Shown here: positions 15,494 to 22,401 of the stretch, piece by piece | How the letters are laid out: every line of letters starts with the position of its first letter | How positions within the stretch are numbered: the first letter of the stretch is position 1 | From: Marvinbryantia sp964455335 | Lineage (GTDB): Bacteria > Bacillota > Clostridia > Lachnospirales > Lachnospiraceae | Assembly (NCBI GenBank): GCA_964455335.1 | Contig: CAYVVW010000017.1 | Location: 1-22,401, forward strand | Length of the DNA: 22,401 bases | Reading direction: 5' to 3' | Notes under the pieces: model-generated | What the model was told of the DNA's origin: nothing | What the model saw: the letters and a program-made list of their open reading frames with translations, nothing else | The model's database searches: none | Position numbers and translations under genes: made by a program

Positions 15494-16209
15494 TGGAAGA
15501 CAAGTTCGATCTTGAGATGCAGGCACGCCTTCCCTTGCGGGAACTCGTTTTTCAAACCCTGCGCGATGCCATCCTCAAAGGATCTTTGCCCCCGGGGGAG
15601 CACCTGATGGAAATCCCGCTGGCGACCCGGCTCGGCGTAAGCCGCACGCCCGTGCGGGAGGCAATCCGCAAATTGGAATTGGAGGGGCTGGTGCGCATGG
15701 TGCCGCGCCGTGGCGCCGTGGTGGCGGAGATCACCGTCCAGGACGTGGAGGACGTGCTGGAAGTGCGCACGGTGCTGGAAGAATTGGCGGTGCGCAAAGC
15801 CTGCGCGAACATCTCGCAGGCACAGGTGCGCGACTTGAAAAAAACAGTCGCGGAATTTCGTCGCAGCCTGGAAAAGGGGGACCTGACCGCATCCGCGGAA
15901 AATGACATGGCATTTCACGAGATCCTCTATGCGGCGGCGGAAAACAGGCGGCTGCAGCAGATCTTGCAAAACCTGCGCGAGCAAATGTACCGGTTTCGGC
16001 TAGCGTACCTAAAAGACAAGCAAACCCACCGCCTGCTTATAGAGGAGCACGACGCCATCGCGCAGGCGATTCAAAAAAACGACCCCGCACAGGCACAACA
16101 GGCGATGCGCGCGCACATCCAAAATCAGAAAGATCGCATCGTGGGGCGCCTGACAGAGAACTTGGCGGACACAAAAGCAGAAGCAAAGGATAGCCCAAAA
16201 GAAAGATAA
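15490..16209 (+). CDS. GntR family transcriptional regulator, FadR/FCD subfamily
   Basis: A 239-residue DNA-binding regulator. Residues about 14-78 are a GntR winged helix (LRDAILKGSLPPGEHL, then LATRLGVSRTPVREAIRKLE and GLVRMVPRRGAVV). Residues about 85-220 form an all-helical FCD ligand domain. The usual metal or ligand residues are visible: Asp and His in ENDMAFHEIL, His in IEEHDAI and His in AMRAHIQNQ. Such regulators respond to small carboxylates or sugar acids; the ligand here is unknown. AAGGAG at 15481-15486 precedes ATG 15490, and the ATGA overlap with ispE indicates coupling. It may act on distant targets rather than on ispE. The stop lies inside the following terminator stem. Confidence 0.92.
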   Translation: MMEDKFDLEMQARLPLRELVFQTLRDAILKGSLPPGEHLMEIPLATRLGVSRTPVREAIRKLELEGLVRMVPRRGAVVAEITVQDVEDVLEVRTVLEELAVRKACANISQAQVRDLKKTVAEFRRSLEKGDLTASAENDMAFHEILYAAAENRRLQQILQNLREQMYRFRLAYLKDKQTHRLLIEEHDAIAQAIQKNDPAQAQQAMRAHIQNQKDRIVGRLTENLADTKAEAKDSPKER

Positions 16210-16239
16210 CCCCCGAGACAGTTCCCTCGGGGGTTATCT
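16204..16239. terminator. bidirectional terminator between gntR and the convergent surface-protein gene
   Basis: AGATAACCCCCGAG pairs perfectly with CTCGGGGGTTATCT (14 bp) around ACAGTTCC. On the minus strand the stem is followed by TTCTTTT, a good U-tract. It therefore mainly ends the minus-strand surface-protein mRNA and probably also stops the gntR transcript, whose stop codon it contains. The 64 bp up to 16303 hold nothing else that I recognise. Confidence 0.88.
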
Positions 16240-16303
16240 ACACTGTGCGTCTTGCGGTTACGTGGGTTGTGACGCAAAACAGCGTGGTCTGAAACTTCTA
16301 CGT

Positions 16304-19012
16304 TTACTTTGCGTTCTTTTTTCTGCGGTATACCAGGGTTCCAATGAGCACCGCCGCTGCCACAACCAAGGTAACTACCAGCACCACAATCGGTGTGTTG
16401 TCGCCCGTTTGCGGGTTGATATGGATGCCATCTGTCGCGTTCGTTCCATTGATGTTCGCCGCACCGCCAACCGTAAAGGTGATGGTCTTGGTGTCGGTTT
16501 CGTTGGTGGACTGCCAACTTCCCTGGTAACTCTGCTTCTGGTAGGTGACGGACAGGTTGTAAGTGCCCGCCTGCGTGACCGAGAAGCCGCCCGAGTAGTT
16601 GTCGCGGAACGCGCCCGGCGTGCTCTGAACGGCCCAAGACATCGGCACATAACGCACATCGCCGTCGATCGGTTCTACATTGCCCATGCCCGAACCAGCG
16701 GCGCTGAACGACAGAACCGCGTTTACATCATAGTTGGCATTTGCCGTGATGCCGCTGATGCTGTTTGCATCTGGCGTGCCGATGATGTTCAATACGCGCT
16801 CCTCAGAGTAGTCACAGCCCTCGCGGTGGCAACTGCGTTTCTCTGTACCATGGGTGGTATCCGTAGATGCCTGCACAACTTGCCAGTCATCCCGCAAGTC
16901 ATGCCCCAAAGGCTCGCCCTTCGTTTTGCCACAGCGATCGCAGGTCTTCGGCTCTGTGCAAGTGGCGTCTATCCAGTCGTGGCCCAGAGGTTTTCCTTTC
17001 GTTTCGCCACAGCGCTTGCAAGTCTTCGGCTCTGTGCAAGTGGCATCTTTCCAGTTGTGCCCCAACTTTTCGCCTTCAGTCTTACCGCAACGTTTACAGG
17101 TTTTCGGTTTCGTGCAAGTCGCCTTTTCCCAGTCATGCCCAAGCGCTTTGCCCTCAGTCGCACCACAGCGTTTGCATGTCCTAGGCTTCTCGCAAGTGGC
17201 TTCATCCCAGTCATGCGCAAGTTTTTCCCCTTCGGTCGCACCACACACCGTACAAGTTTTCGGCTCTGTGCAGGTCGCATCTTTCCACACATGATCCGCC
17301 TTCTTTAAGGTAAGCGAAATTTTGTAGGAAACCGTGGCGTCACTTGTCGAGGTCAACGAGACTTCCTGGGTGTTTGTCGTGCTAAAGTTCATCAACGTGG
17401 AACTTAACGATACAGTTCCATCCGAATTTTTCGCGGTGATGGTGATCTTCGACAGATCCAGGTTGCAGGGGAGGTTCTCCCATGCGAGCGGGATCGTCTC
17501 CGCACCTTTTAAGGTAATATCGCTCGGATCGTTGTTCGGGTTGGTATTCGGGTTGCTGATCGCATAAGTGGCCGTCACATTGTTTGCGTCCGTCACTGTC
17601 AGCTTCACGGCGATATCCGCAGGTGTCGTTGGCTCAGGACTCGGACTCGGTGTTGTACTCGGATCACCACTCGGGGTCGATTCGGAACCACTGCCATCGC
17701 CATTACCCGGTGTCGTATCCGGACTTCCACTCGGAGAAGGATCGGCTGTTGCTTGGTCATCACTCGGTGTGCTGTCAGACGCTGGCGTATCTGTACCGCC
17801 GGCCACATCCCCATCCATGGTTTCCACGCCGAGATCATCTGTCCCGATGTCTTCTTCGGACTCGGATACCAACGGTTCCGGCTGCTCCCCGCCGGCCGTG
17901 TTGCTGTCGTATTGCTGTGTGTCGCCTTCTTCCAAGCCGAGCGCTTCGTCATCCAAGCCCGCAAAGATATCGCCCTCGTCGGTTGTCGTGGTGTCCGAAT
18001 CCGCGCTTGGCTCTGTAGTTTTGTCCTCTTCTGCAGGAACTTGCAGCTCCGAAATGTCGGGAACAATCAACGTATTTTCCGGGGCAATCGGCTGTAGGAT
18101 GGAAGGATCGCCATCTGTCGGTGCGGTGGGATCCTCCGCGTCTGCAATTGCGCCATCGGCTGCATCTGTCGCATCCGAAATGGCACCATCCGTTGGCTCG
18201 GTCGTATCCGTAACCGTGTCATCTGCTGGTTCTGTTGCATCCACAATGGAGTCATCTGCTGGTGCGGCTGGTTCTGTTGCATCCGCAATGGCATCGCCCG
18301 CCGGCGCAACCGGTTCTGTTGTGTCCGCAATCAAAGCATCTGACGCTTCGGTCGTGGGTGCCTCTGTTTCGAGGAACGCTGTCTCTGGTTCGAAGGCTTC
18401 GGTCTCAATCGGCTCGGTTTCTGCCGGCTCGGTTTCAATCGGTTCGGTTTCCGGTTCCAGAATGGCGACATCAAACGCGATCGGCTCTACGCCCTCCGCA
18501 AGTTTGTACTCGTCGTACAAGATGGAGTCCAACAACCCGTTTGCCAGGTCCTCGGCCTGTTTTTCCGCATACTTCTTTAGGTCTGGCACGAACGTATAGG
18601 TTCCCGCCAAAGTTTCCGCCGAGTATTTTTCGTCTGGGTTCTCCGTTTTGAGCTTCCAGATCATTTTTTTCAACTCGGCCGGTTCTTGCATGATGTCCGG
18701 CCCATCGGACTCCAGGTATCCTTCTGCCATCAGCGTGGCCGGAAGCCCAAGCTCATCGATTTCCGTGCCTTGCGGGGCGGACAGGGCCGCATACGTCTCT
18801 TCGCTCTCATCCTCTTTCAAAGAGAACTTTGTGATGACCAAAACGCGGGGGCCTGCGTCCTGCGCGTGGTCGTGGCCATCCTCCGCGGTGGCCGTTTCGT
18901 CAGCCGCGAGATCTTCCTGCGCAAGCACGGCCGCCGGCATCGATGTGCATATCATCACCAGCGCCATGAGCCAGGCCAGATACTTGGCGGACACATGGAA
19001 ATACTTCTTCAT
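16304..19012 (-). CDS. sortase-anchored surface protein with acidic stalk and five Cys/His repeats
   Basis: A 902-residue protein. The signal peptide (YLAWLMALVMICTSMPAAVLA) ends near residue 31. Residues 55-185 look globular (RVLVITKFSLKEDE...). Residues 186-465 are an acidic Thr/Glu/Pro/Asp/Ala stalk with repeats such as TEPIETEP and ADATEPA, then Ser/Pro/Thr. A beta-rich domain spans 467-571, five Cys-rich repeats 574-703, and another beta-rich domain about 745-850. INPQTGDN (865-872), a membrane span (874-895) and the basic tail YRRKKNAK form a sortase signal. The protein should be covalently attached to the wall. ATG 19012 is chosen: AAAGGGGAG lies 6 nt upstream and the hydrophobic segment then starts properly; an ATG at 19060 would add 16 unlikely residues. 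Function is unknown; adhesion or binding is an inference. It is monocistronic and runs against its neighbours. Confidence 0.85.
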   Translation of the reverse strand: MKKYFHVSAKYLAWLMALVMICTSMPAAVLAQEDLAADETATAEDGHDHAQDAGPRVLVITKFSLKEDESEETYAALSAPQGTEIDELGLPATLMAEGYLESDGPDIMQEPAELKKMIWKLKTENPDEKYSAETLAGTYTFVPDLKKYAEKQAEDLANGLLDSILYDEYKLAEGVEPIAFDVAILEPETEPIETEPAETEPIETEAFEPETAFLETEAPTTEASDALIADTTEPVAPAGDAIADATEPAAPADDSIVDATEPADDTVTDTTEPTDGAISDATDAADGAIADAEDPTAPTDGDPSILQPIAPENTLIVPDISELQVPAEEDKTTEPSADSDTTTTDEGDIFAGLDDEALGLEEGDTQQYDSNTAGGEQPEPLVSESEEDIGTDDLGVETMDGDVAGGTDTPASDSTPSDDQATADPSPSGSPDTTPGNGDGSGSESTPSGDPSTTPSPSPEPTTPADIAVKLTVTDANNVTATYAISNPNTNPNNDPSDITLKGAETIPLAWENLPCNLDLSKITITAKNSDGTVSLSSTLMNFSTTNTQEVSLTSTSDATVSYKISLTLKKADHVWKDATCTEPKTCTVCGATEGEKLAHDWDEATCEKPRTCKRCGATEGKALGHDWEKATCTKPKTCKRCGKTEGEKLGHNWKDATCTEPKTCKRCGETKGKPLGHDWIDATCTEPKTCDRCGKTKGEPLGHDLRDDWQVVQASTDTTHGTEKRSCHREGCDYSEERVLNIIGTPDANSISGITANANYDVNAVLSFSAAGSGMGNVEPIDGDVRYVPMSWAVQSTPGAFRDNYSGGFSVTQAGTYNLSVTYQKQSYQGSWQSTNETDTKTITFTVGGAANINGTNATDGIHINPQTGDNTPIVVLVVTLVVAAAVLIGTLVYRRKKNAK
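16403..16417 (-). other. NPQTG sortase recognition motif
   Basis: Codons 866-870 read NPQTG, followed by DNTP, about 20 hydrophobic residues and RRKK. This is a non-LPxTG variant of the cell-wall sorting signal. No sortase gene is in the window. Confidence 0.8.
16904..17293 (-). repeat. five 78-bp repeats encoding Cys/His modules
   Basis: Five units of exactly 26 residues begin at protein positions 574, 600, 626, 652 and 678, with the form H-x-W-x-x-ATC-x-x-P-x-TC-x-x-CG-x-T-x-G-x-x-L. Each has one His and four Cys (one alone, then TC-x-x-CG spacing). This could bind a metal or form disulfides. The units are diverged at the DNA level. Confidence 0.92.
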
Positions 19013-19095
19013 ACTGCTCTCCCCTTTCAATCTTAGAAAGTTTCTTTTCTTCAAGCTCATGTTAGCATAAAAAAAAATGGGATTCTAGAAAAAAA

Positions 19096-19124
19096 TTGTG
19101 AATAATTCATGGATGTGTTAAGAT
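19096..19124 (+). promoter_or_regulatory. possible promoter for the cysteine hydrolase gene
   Basis: TTGTGA (19096-19101), a 17-nt spacer and TAAGAT (19119-19124) give 4/6 and 4/6 matches to the consensus. The site lies in the 259-bp gap between the divergent surface-protein and hydrolase genes. On the minus strand TATGCT (19069-19064) could be the -10 of the surface-protein gene, but its -35 is weak. The rest (19130-19271) is G-rich with short AAGGCAGG-like repeats near 19213-19240 and no recognisable gene. Confidence 0.35.
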
Positions 19125-19271
19125 ATTTATAAGATTTCCCATGTAAGCCATTTTTGCGGGAAATGAGGGGGGAGTTTGGGGCGTTTTTGGAGCCGCGCGG
19201 GCAGTGGCGCGCAAGGCAGGGAAGGCAGGCAAGGCAAGGTTCGCAAGCGGGATTGCGGGAATGGAGGATGT

Positions 19272-19805
19272 GTGAGGAAGCTGTTGGTGGTCGTGGACAT
19301 GCAAAAGGATTTTGTGGATGGCGCGCTTGGAACGAAAGAAGCGCGGGCAGTCGTGCAAAAGGTGCGGGAAAAGATTCTGAAGCGCAGCCAGGAGGGGTGG
19401 CGCATCGTTTTCACTATGGACACGCATGGGGAGAATTATCGCGCGACGCAGGAGGGCAGGCTTTTGCCAGTGCCGCATTGCGTCAAGGGAACGGACGGGT
19501 GGGAACTGGCGGAAGGGCTTTGCCCGCCGGACATCCTGTCGGGGGCAAAGATTTATGAGAAGCCCGCGTTCGGGTCTGAAGCGTATGCCCTGGACTGGGC
19601 GCGCGGCGCATACGCGGATGTGGATGAGGTGGAACTGGTCGGGCTGTGCACGGACATTTGCGTCCTGTCCAATGCCATTCTGACAAAGACGTTTGCCCCG
19701 GAAATTCCGGTGTCGGTGGACGCCGCGTGCTGCGCGGGGGTCACGCCCGAGAGTCACGCACGGGCACTGGAGGCCATGAAAATGTGCCAGATCCTTGTGA
19801 CGTGA
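19272..19805 (+). CDS. nicotinamidase-like cysteine hydrolase (isochorismatase superfamily)
   Basis: A 177-residue protein. RKLLVVVDMQKDFVDGALG at the start carries catalytic Asp9, HCVKGTDGW has Lys72, and GLCTDICVLSN has the nucleophile Cys130: the complete triad. TMDTHGENY gives Asp50 and His52, and His69 completes the metal site seen in nicotinamidases. Conversion of nicotinamide to nicotinate in NAD salvage is therefore the likely role, though other amides are possible. GTG 19272 is preferred because the family start follows at once; GGAGGA at 19263-19268 is only 3 nt upstream, rather close. The frame extends upstream but with Gly/Arg-rich non-family sequence. The product is cytoplasmic. 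Confidence 0.85.
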   Translation: MRKLLVVVDMQKDFVDGALGTKEARAVVQKVREKILKRSQEGWRIVFTMDTHGENYRATQEGRLLPVPHCVKGTDGWELAEGLCPPDILSGAKIYEKPAFGSEAYALDWARGAYADVDEVELVGLCTDICVLSNAILTKTFAPEIPVSVDAACCAGVTPESHARALEAMKMCQILVT

Positions 19806-19864
19806 GCGGGGCTCGGAATTTGCGGATTTTGTGACTGGATTTTGTGACGTGAGCGTGGCTCGGA
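19795..19864 (+). repeat. duplicated 3' end of the cysteine hydrolase gene
   Basis: TTGTGACGTGAGCGGGGCTC plus GGA (19795-19817), which includes the stop, recurs at 19842-19864 with one mismatch (G to T). Between them GGATTTTGTGAC occurs at 19824-19835 and again at 19838-19849. This looks like a small tandem duplication with internal slippage, just upstream of the ispG promoter. Confidence 0.85.
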
Positions 19865-19870
19865 TTTTCC

Positions 19871-19899
19871 TTGATGTTTTTCGCAATGTGCGTTATGAT
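19871..19899 (+). promoter_or_regulatory. sigma-A-type promoter for ispG-polC
   Basis: TTGATG (19871-19876), a 17-nt spacer and TATGAT (19894-19899) give a strong vegetative promoter. It lies 47 bp before ATG 19947, which leaves a leader of about 40 nt. Confidence 0.75.
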
Positions 19900-19946
19900 A
19901 GGATGATGCCAGGGCAGGATAAGCAAGCAGGAGCGGAGGGTTGCAT

Positions 19947-21017
19947 ATGCGAAAACCCACAAGGGTGGTGGCCATCGGAGACCGCGTGATTGGCGGTGGG
20001 AATCCGATTTTGGTTCAGTCGATGACGAATACAAGGACAGAGGACGTGCGCGCGACGGTGGCGCAAATTCACCGTCTGGAGGCGGCGGGGTGCGAGATCG
20101 TCCGCTGTGCCGTGCCGACGCAGGATGCCGCCGTGGCCATCCGCGAGATCCAAAAGGAGATCTCTATCCCCTTGGTGGCGGATATCCATTTTGACGCGCG
20201 CCTGGCTATTTTGGCCATCGAGCATGGCGCGGACAAAATCCGCATCAATCCGGGAAATATCGGCGGGGAGGCAGGCGTGCGCAGTGTGGTGGCCGCGGCG
20301 CGCGAGCGGCGCATCCCCATCCGTGTGGGCGTAAACAGCGGCTCTTTGGAAAAGGAAATTTTGGGAAAATACCACGGGGTTACGGCCGAGGGCCTGGCGG
20401 AGAGCGCGCTTGGGAAGGTGCGCCAGATCGAGGAGCTGGGCTATGACAATCTGGTGGTCAGCATCAAGTCCTCGGATGTGCGCATGTGCGTGCGTGCGCA
20501 TGAATTGGCGGCGGCGCAGACGGACCATCCCCTGCATGTGGGGATCACGGAGGCGGGGACCGTTTTTTCCGGGGCGATCAAGTCCGCCATCGGCATCGGG
20601 CTGATTCTCGCGCAGGGGATCGGCGACACCATCCGCGTCTCCCTGACGGGCGATCCCGTGAGGGAAGTGGAAGCGGCCAGGCTGATTTTGCGCACGCTGG
20701 GGCTGCGGGAGGGCGGCATCGAGGTGGTTTCCTGCCCCACTTGCGGGCGCACGCAGATTGACCTCATCGGACTTGCGACCCAGGTGGAGGAACTCGTCAA
20801 GGATTATCCGCTGGATCTGAAAGTCGCGGTAATGGGATGCGTCGTCAACGGGCCTGGCGAGGCGCGCGAGGCGGATCTTGGCATCGCGGGCGGAAAAGGG
20901 GAGGGACTGCTTTTCAAAAAGGGCGAAGTCGTCAAGAAACTTCCCGAGGACGCGCTCCTAACGGCACTAAAAGAGGAGCTGGATCATTGGCCGCCCACAC
21001 AAAGGAAGCGATTGTGA
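19947..21017 (+). CDS. ispG: 4-hydroxy-3-methylbut-2-en-1-yl diphosphate synthase
   Basis: A 356-residue MEP-pathway enzyme that reductively converts MEcPP to HMBPP with a 4Fe-4S cluster. RVVAIGDRVIGGGNPILVQS opens the protein, and PLVADIHFD and IRINPGNIG are barrel blocks. The cluster ligands are Cys263 and Cys266 in SCPTCGRTQ and Cys298 in MGCVVNGPGE, with Glu305 as the usual fourth ligand. Length fits the short bacterial form. ATG 19947 is chosen because GGAGGG stands 6 nt before it; TTG 19941 touches that RBS. polC starts one base after the stop, the usual clostridial ispG-polC order. Confidence 0.96.
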   Translation: MRKPTRVVAIGDRVIGGGNPILVQSMTNTRTEDVRATVAQIHRLEAAGCEIVRCAVPTQDAAVAIREIQKEISIPLVADIHFDARLAILAIEHGADKIRINPGNIGGEAGVRSVVAAARERRIPIRVGVNSGSLEKEILGKYHGVTAEGLAESALGKVRQIEELGYDNLVVSIKSSDVRMCVRAHELAAAQTDHPLHVGITEAGTVFSGAIKSAIGIGLILAQGIGDTIRVSLTGDPVREVEAARLILRTLGLREGGIEVVSCPTCGRTQIDLIGLATQVEELVKDYPLDLKVAVMGCVVNGPGEAREADLGIAGGKGEGLLFKKGEVVKKLPEDALLTALKEELDHWPPTQRKRL

Positions 21018-21018
21018 C

Positions 21019-22401
21019 ATGGATGAGAAATCGTTTGCGGATGTGTTTCCGCAGTTGTCTGTAGAGGAGGAGCTGCAACCGCTGGTTGCGAAGATGGGGG
21101 TCGCGCGCGTGAGCGCCACGTCCGCCGGGGATTTTGTGCGCGTGTATGTCACAAGCCCTACCTGGGTGTCCAAGTCTGCTATTTACCGCCTGGAGGAGGG
21201 CATCCGCAGGCAGTGTTTCTCGGGCAAGGTGCAGGTAAAACTGATCGAGCGGTTCTGCCTCTCCAAGCAGTATACGCCGGAAAATCTTTACCCGCTTTAC
21301 CGCGAGAGCATTTTGCTCGAGCTAAAAAATTACAACAGGTTTCTGTTCCAGATGCTCTATGGCGCGCAAGTTGATTTTTCCGCCCCGACTGAGATGACCG
21401 TGACGGTTCAAAAATCGGTGCTGACAGAGGGAAAGTCGCGGGAGCTTTTGCGCATCCTGGAAAAGATTTTCACCGAGCGCTGCGGGCTGTCCGCGCAAAT
21501 CACGCTCGTGGAGGCGGAGGCGGAAAGGAGCGGGGAAAGCAAAGAGCGCGACTGGGTGATAGACCAGGAAGTGCGCGCCATCTCCGAGCGGGTGGCATCC
21601 GCAAAGGAGGACGGCGACGAGTGGCTGATCGCAAAGAGCCGCCCGCAAAAGGCAAAAGGCGGGGCAAAGGGCGAGCCAAAAAGAAAAGAGAAGGGGGCGA
21701 TGCCCTTGCGCCAGGGAGACCACCCGGATTTGCTTTACGGGCGGGATTTTTCGGACGCGCCCATTCCGATTTCCAGCATCGAGGACGAGATCGGCGAGGT
21801 GGTCATCCGCGGGCAGGTGCGCGAGGCGCAGACGCGCCAGCTGCGTGGGGAGAAGTGCCTGTTTCTTTTGGAAGTGACGGATTTTACGGACACGATCGTG
21901 GCAAAGCTGTTTTTGCCGGAAGAACAGGGGCAGGCGCTTTCGGAAAAACTGAAAAAAGGGATGTTCATCAAGATGAAGGGGGTCGCTGCCCTCGACCGCT
22001 ATGACACGCAAATTGGCATCACGTCGGTGCGCGGCATCAAAAAAATCCAGGATTTTCGGGTGAGCCGCGTGGACAATGCCCCGGAAAAGCGCGTGGAGCT
22101 GCACTGCCACACCAAGATGAGCGACATGGACGGCGTCTCGGATGTCAAGGACATCGTGCGGCGCGCGTATGAGTGGGGGCACGCGGCCATCGCCATTACC
22201 GACCACGGCTGCGTGCAGTCATTCCCAGACGCCAACCATGTGATCGAGGACATTGACCGCGCCTATCGGGATGCCTACCACAAGGATCACCCCGAGGCCA
22301 CAAAAGAGGAATTAAAGAAATTGCATCATCCGTTCAAGGTGCTCTATGGGGTGGAGGGGTATCTGGTGGACGATGAGGTTCTGGCGGTCACCGACTCGAA
22401 A
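21019..22401 (+). CDS. polC: DNA polymerase III alpha subunit, Gram-positive PolC type, 5' part
   Basis: The frame is open from ATG 21019 to the window end, giving 461 codons of a protein that is usually about 1,400-1,500 residues. The N-terminal domain (about 1-200) is typical of PolC (FPQLSVEEEL, then YTPENLYPLYRESILLELKNYN). A Lys-rich linker near 210-232 precedes an OB-fold region (about 245-345: DEIGEVVIRGQV, KKGMFIKMKGV). The PHP domain starts at RVELHCHTKMSDMDG (His362, His364) with AITDHG near 395. The 3'-5' exonuclease inserted in PHP and the polymerase core lie beyond the window. It replicates chromosomal DNA. Translation is probably coupled to ispG; AAAGGAAG at 21001-21008 is the RBS. 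Confidence 0.96.
   Translation, partial: MDEKSFADVFPQLSVEEELQPLVAKMGVARVSATSAGDFVRVYVTSPTWVSKSAIYRLEEGIRRQCFSGKVQVKLIERFCLSKQYTPENLYPLYRESILLELKNYNRFLFQMLYGAQVDFSAPTEMTVTVQKSVLTEGKSRELLRILEKIFTERCGLSAQITLVEAEAERSGESKERDWVIDQEVRAISERVASAKEDGDEWLIAKSRPQKAKGGAKGEPKRKEKGAMPLRQGDHPDLLYGRDFSDAPIPISSIEDEIGEVVIRGQVREAQTRQLRGEKCLFLLEVTDFTDTIVAKLFLPEEQGQALSEKLKKGMFIKMKGVAALDRYDTQIGITSVRGIKKIQDFRVSRVDNAPEKRVELHCHTKMSDMDGVSDVKDIVRRAYEWGHAAIAITDHGCVQSFPDANHVIEDIDRAYRDAYHKDHPEATKEELKKLHHPFKVLYGVEGYLVDDEVLAVTDSK

Noticed and set aside
16904..17293. Regular 78-bp spacing considered as a CRISPR-like array
   Set aside because: The repeats are in frame, encode conserved Cys/His modules and have no spacers.
16262..17308. 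348-codon frame on the + strand opposite the Cys repeats
   Set aside because: Its repeat pattern is the reverse complement of the 78-bp repeats of the real minus-strand gene.
17568..18599. 343-codon Ser/Val-rich frame on the + strand
   Set aside because: It is the complement of the acidic Thr/Asp/Glu/Ala stalk of the surface protein, has no RBS or domain, and its low complexity mirrors the stalk.

Overview
The window looks like chromosomal DNA from a GC-rich member of the Clostridia, most likely Lachnospiraceae-like. The evidence is a Gram-positive-type DNA polymerase III (PolC) directly behind ispG, sortase- and choline-binding-type surface proteins, a DHHW/MBOAT pair, and AGGAGG-type ribosome binding sites. 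Ten Ns at 3012-3021 show that it comes from a draft assembly or MAG. Most of the sequence is coding. The longest stretches without a gene are about 190-215 bp. I see no tRNA, rRNA, CRISPR array or transposase gene.

Region 1 (1-8040, all +) is a sugar catabolism locus: the 3' part of a KDPG aldolase (eda), a 2-keto-3-deoxygluconate kinase-like PfkB protein, an extracellular sugar-binding protein, two MalF/MalG-type permeases and a 1027-residue GH2 beta-galactosidase-type enzyme. It reads as import of an oligosaccharide, release of a sugar, and disposal through a 2-keto-3-deoxy sugar acid route. No transporter ATPase and no regulator lie in the visible part.

Region 2 (8041-14530, +) is a cell-envelope cassette. 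A strong promoter precedes an exported Lys/Thr-rich protein ending in an anthrax-lethal-factor-like zinc metallopeptidase domain. After a terminator come a secreted protein with nine choline-binding-type repeats and a transglutaminase-like domain, an AlgI-type MBOAT O-acyltransferase, its DHHW/AlgX-like partner (with a 39-bp tandem repeat) and a secreted SH3-type protein with an unusual C-terminal motif.

Region 3 (14588-16239, +) holds ispE and a GntR/FCD regulator with a 4-nt overlap, closed by a strong hairpin that also ends the convergent gene.

Region 4 (16304-19012, -) is a 902-residue sortase-anchored surface protein. It has a long acidic stalk, five 26-residue Cys/His repeats and an NPQTG sorting signal.

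Region 5 (19272-22401, +) has a nicotinamidase-like cysteine hydrolase, then a good promoter, ispG and the first 461 codons of polC.

The most interesting material is the envelope cassette of region 2 together with the surface protein of region 4. There are also several short local duplications: two just after stop codons and one inside the DHHW gene.
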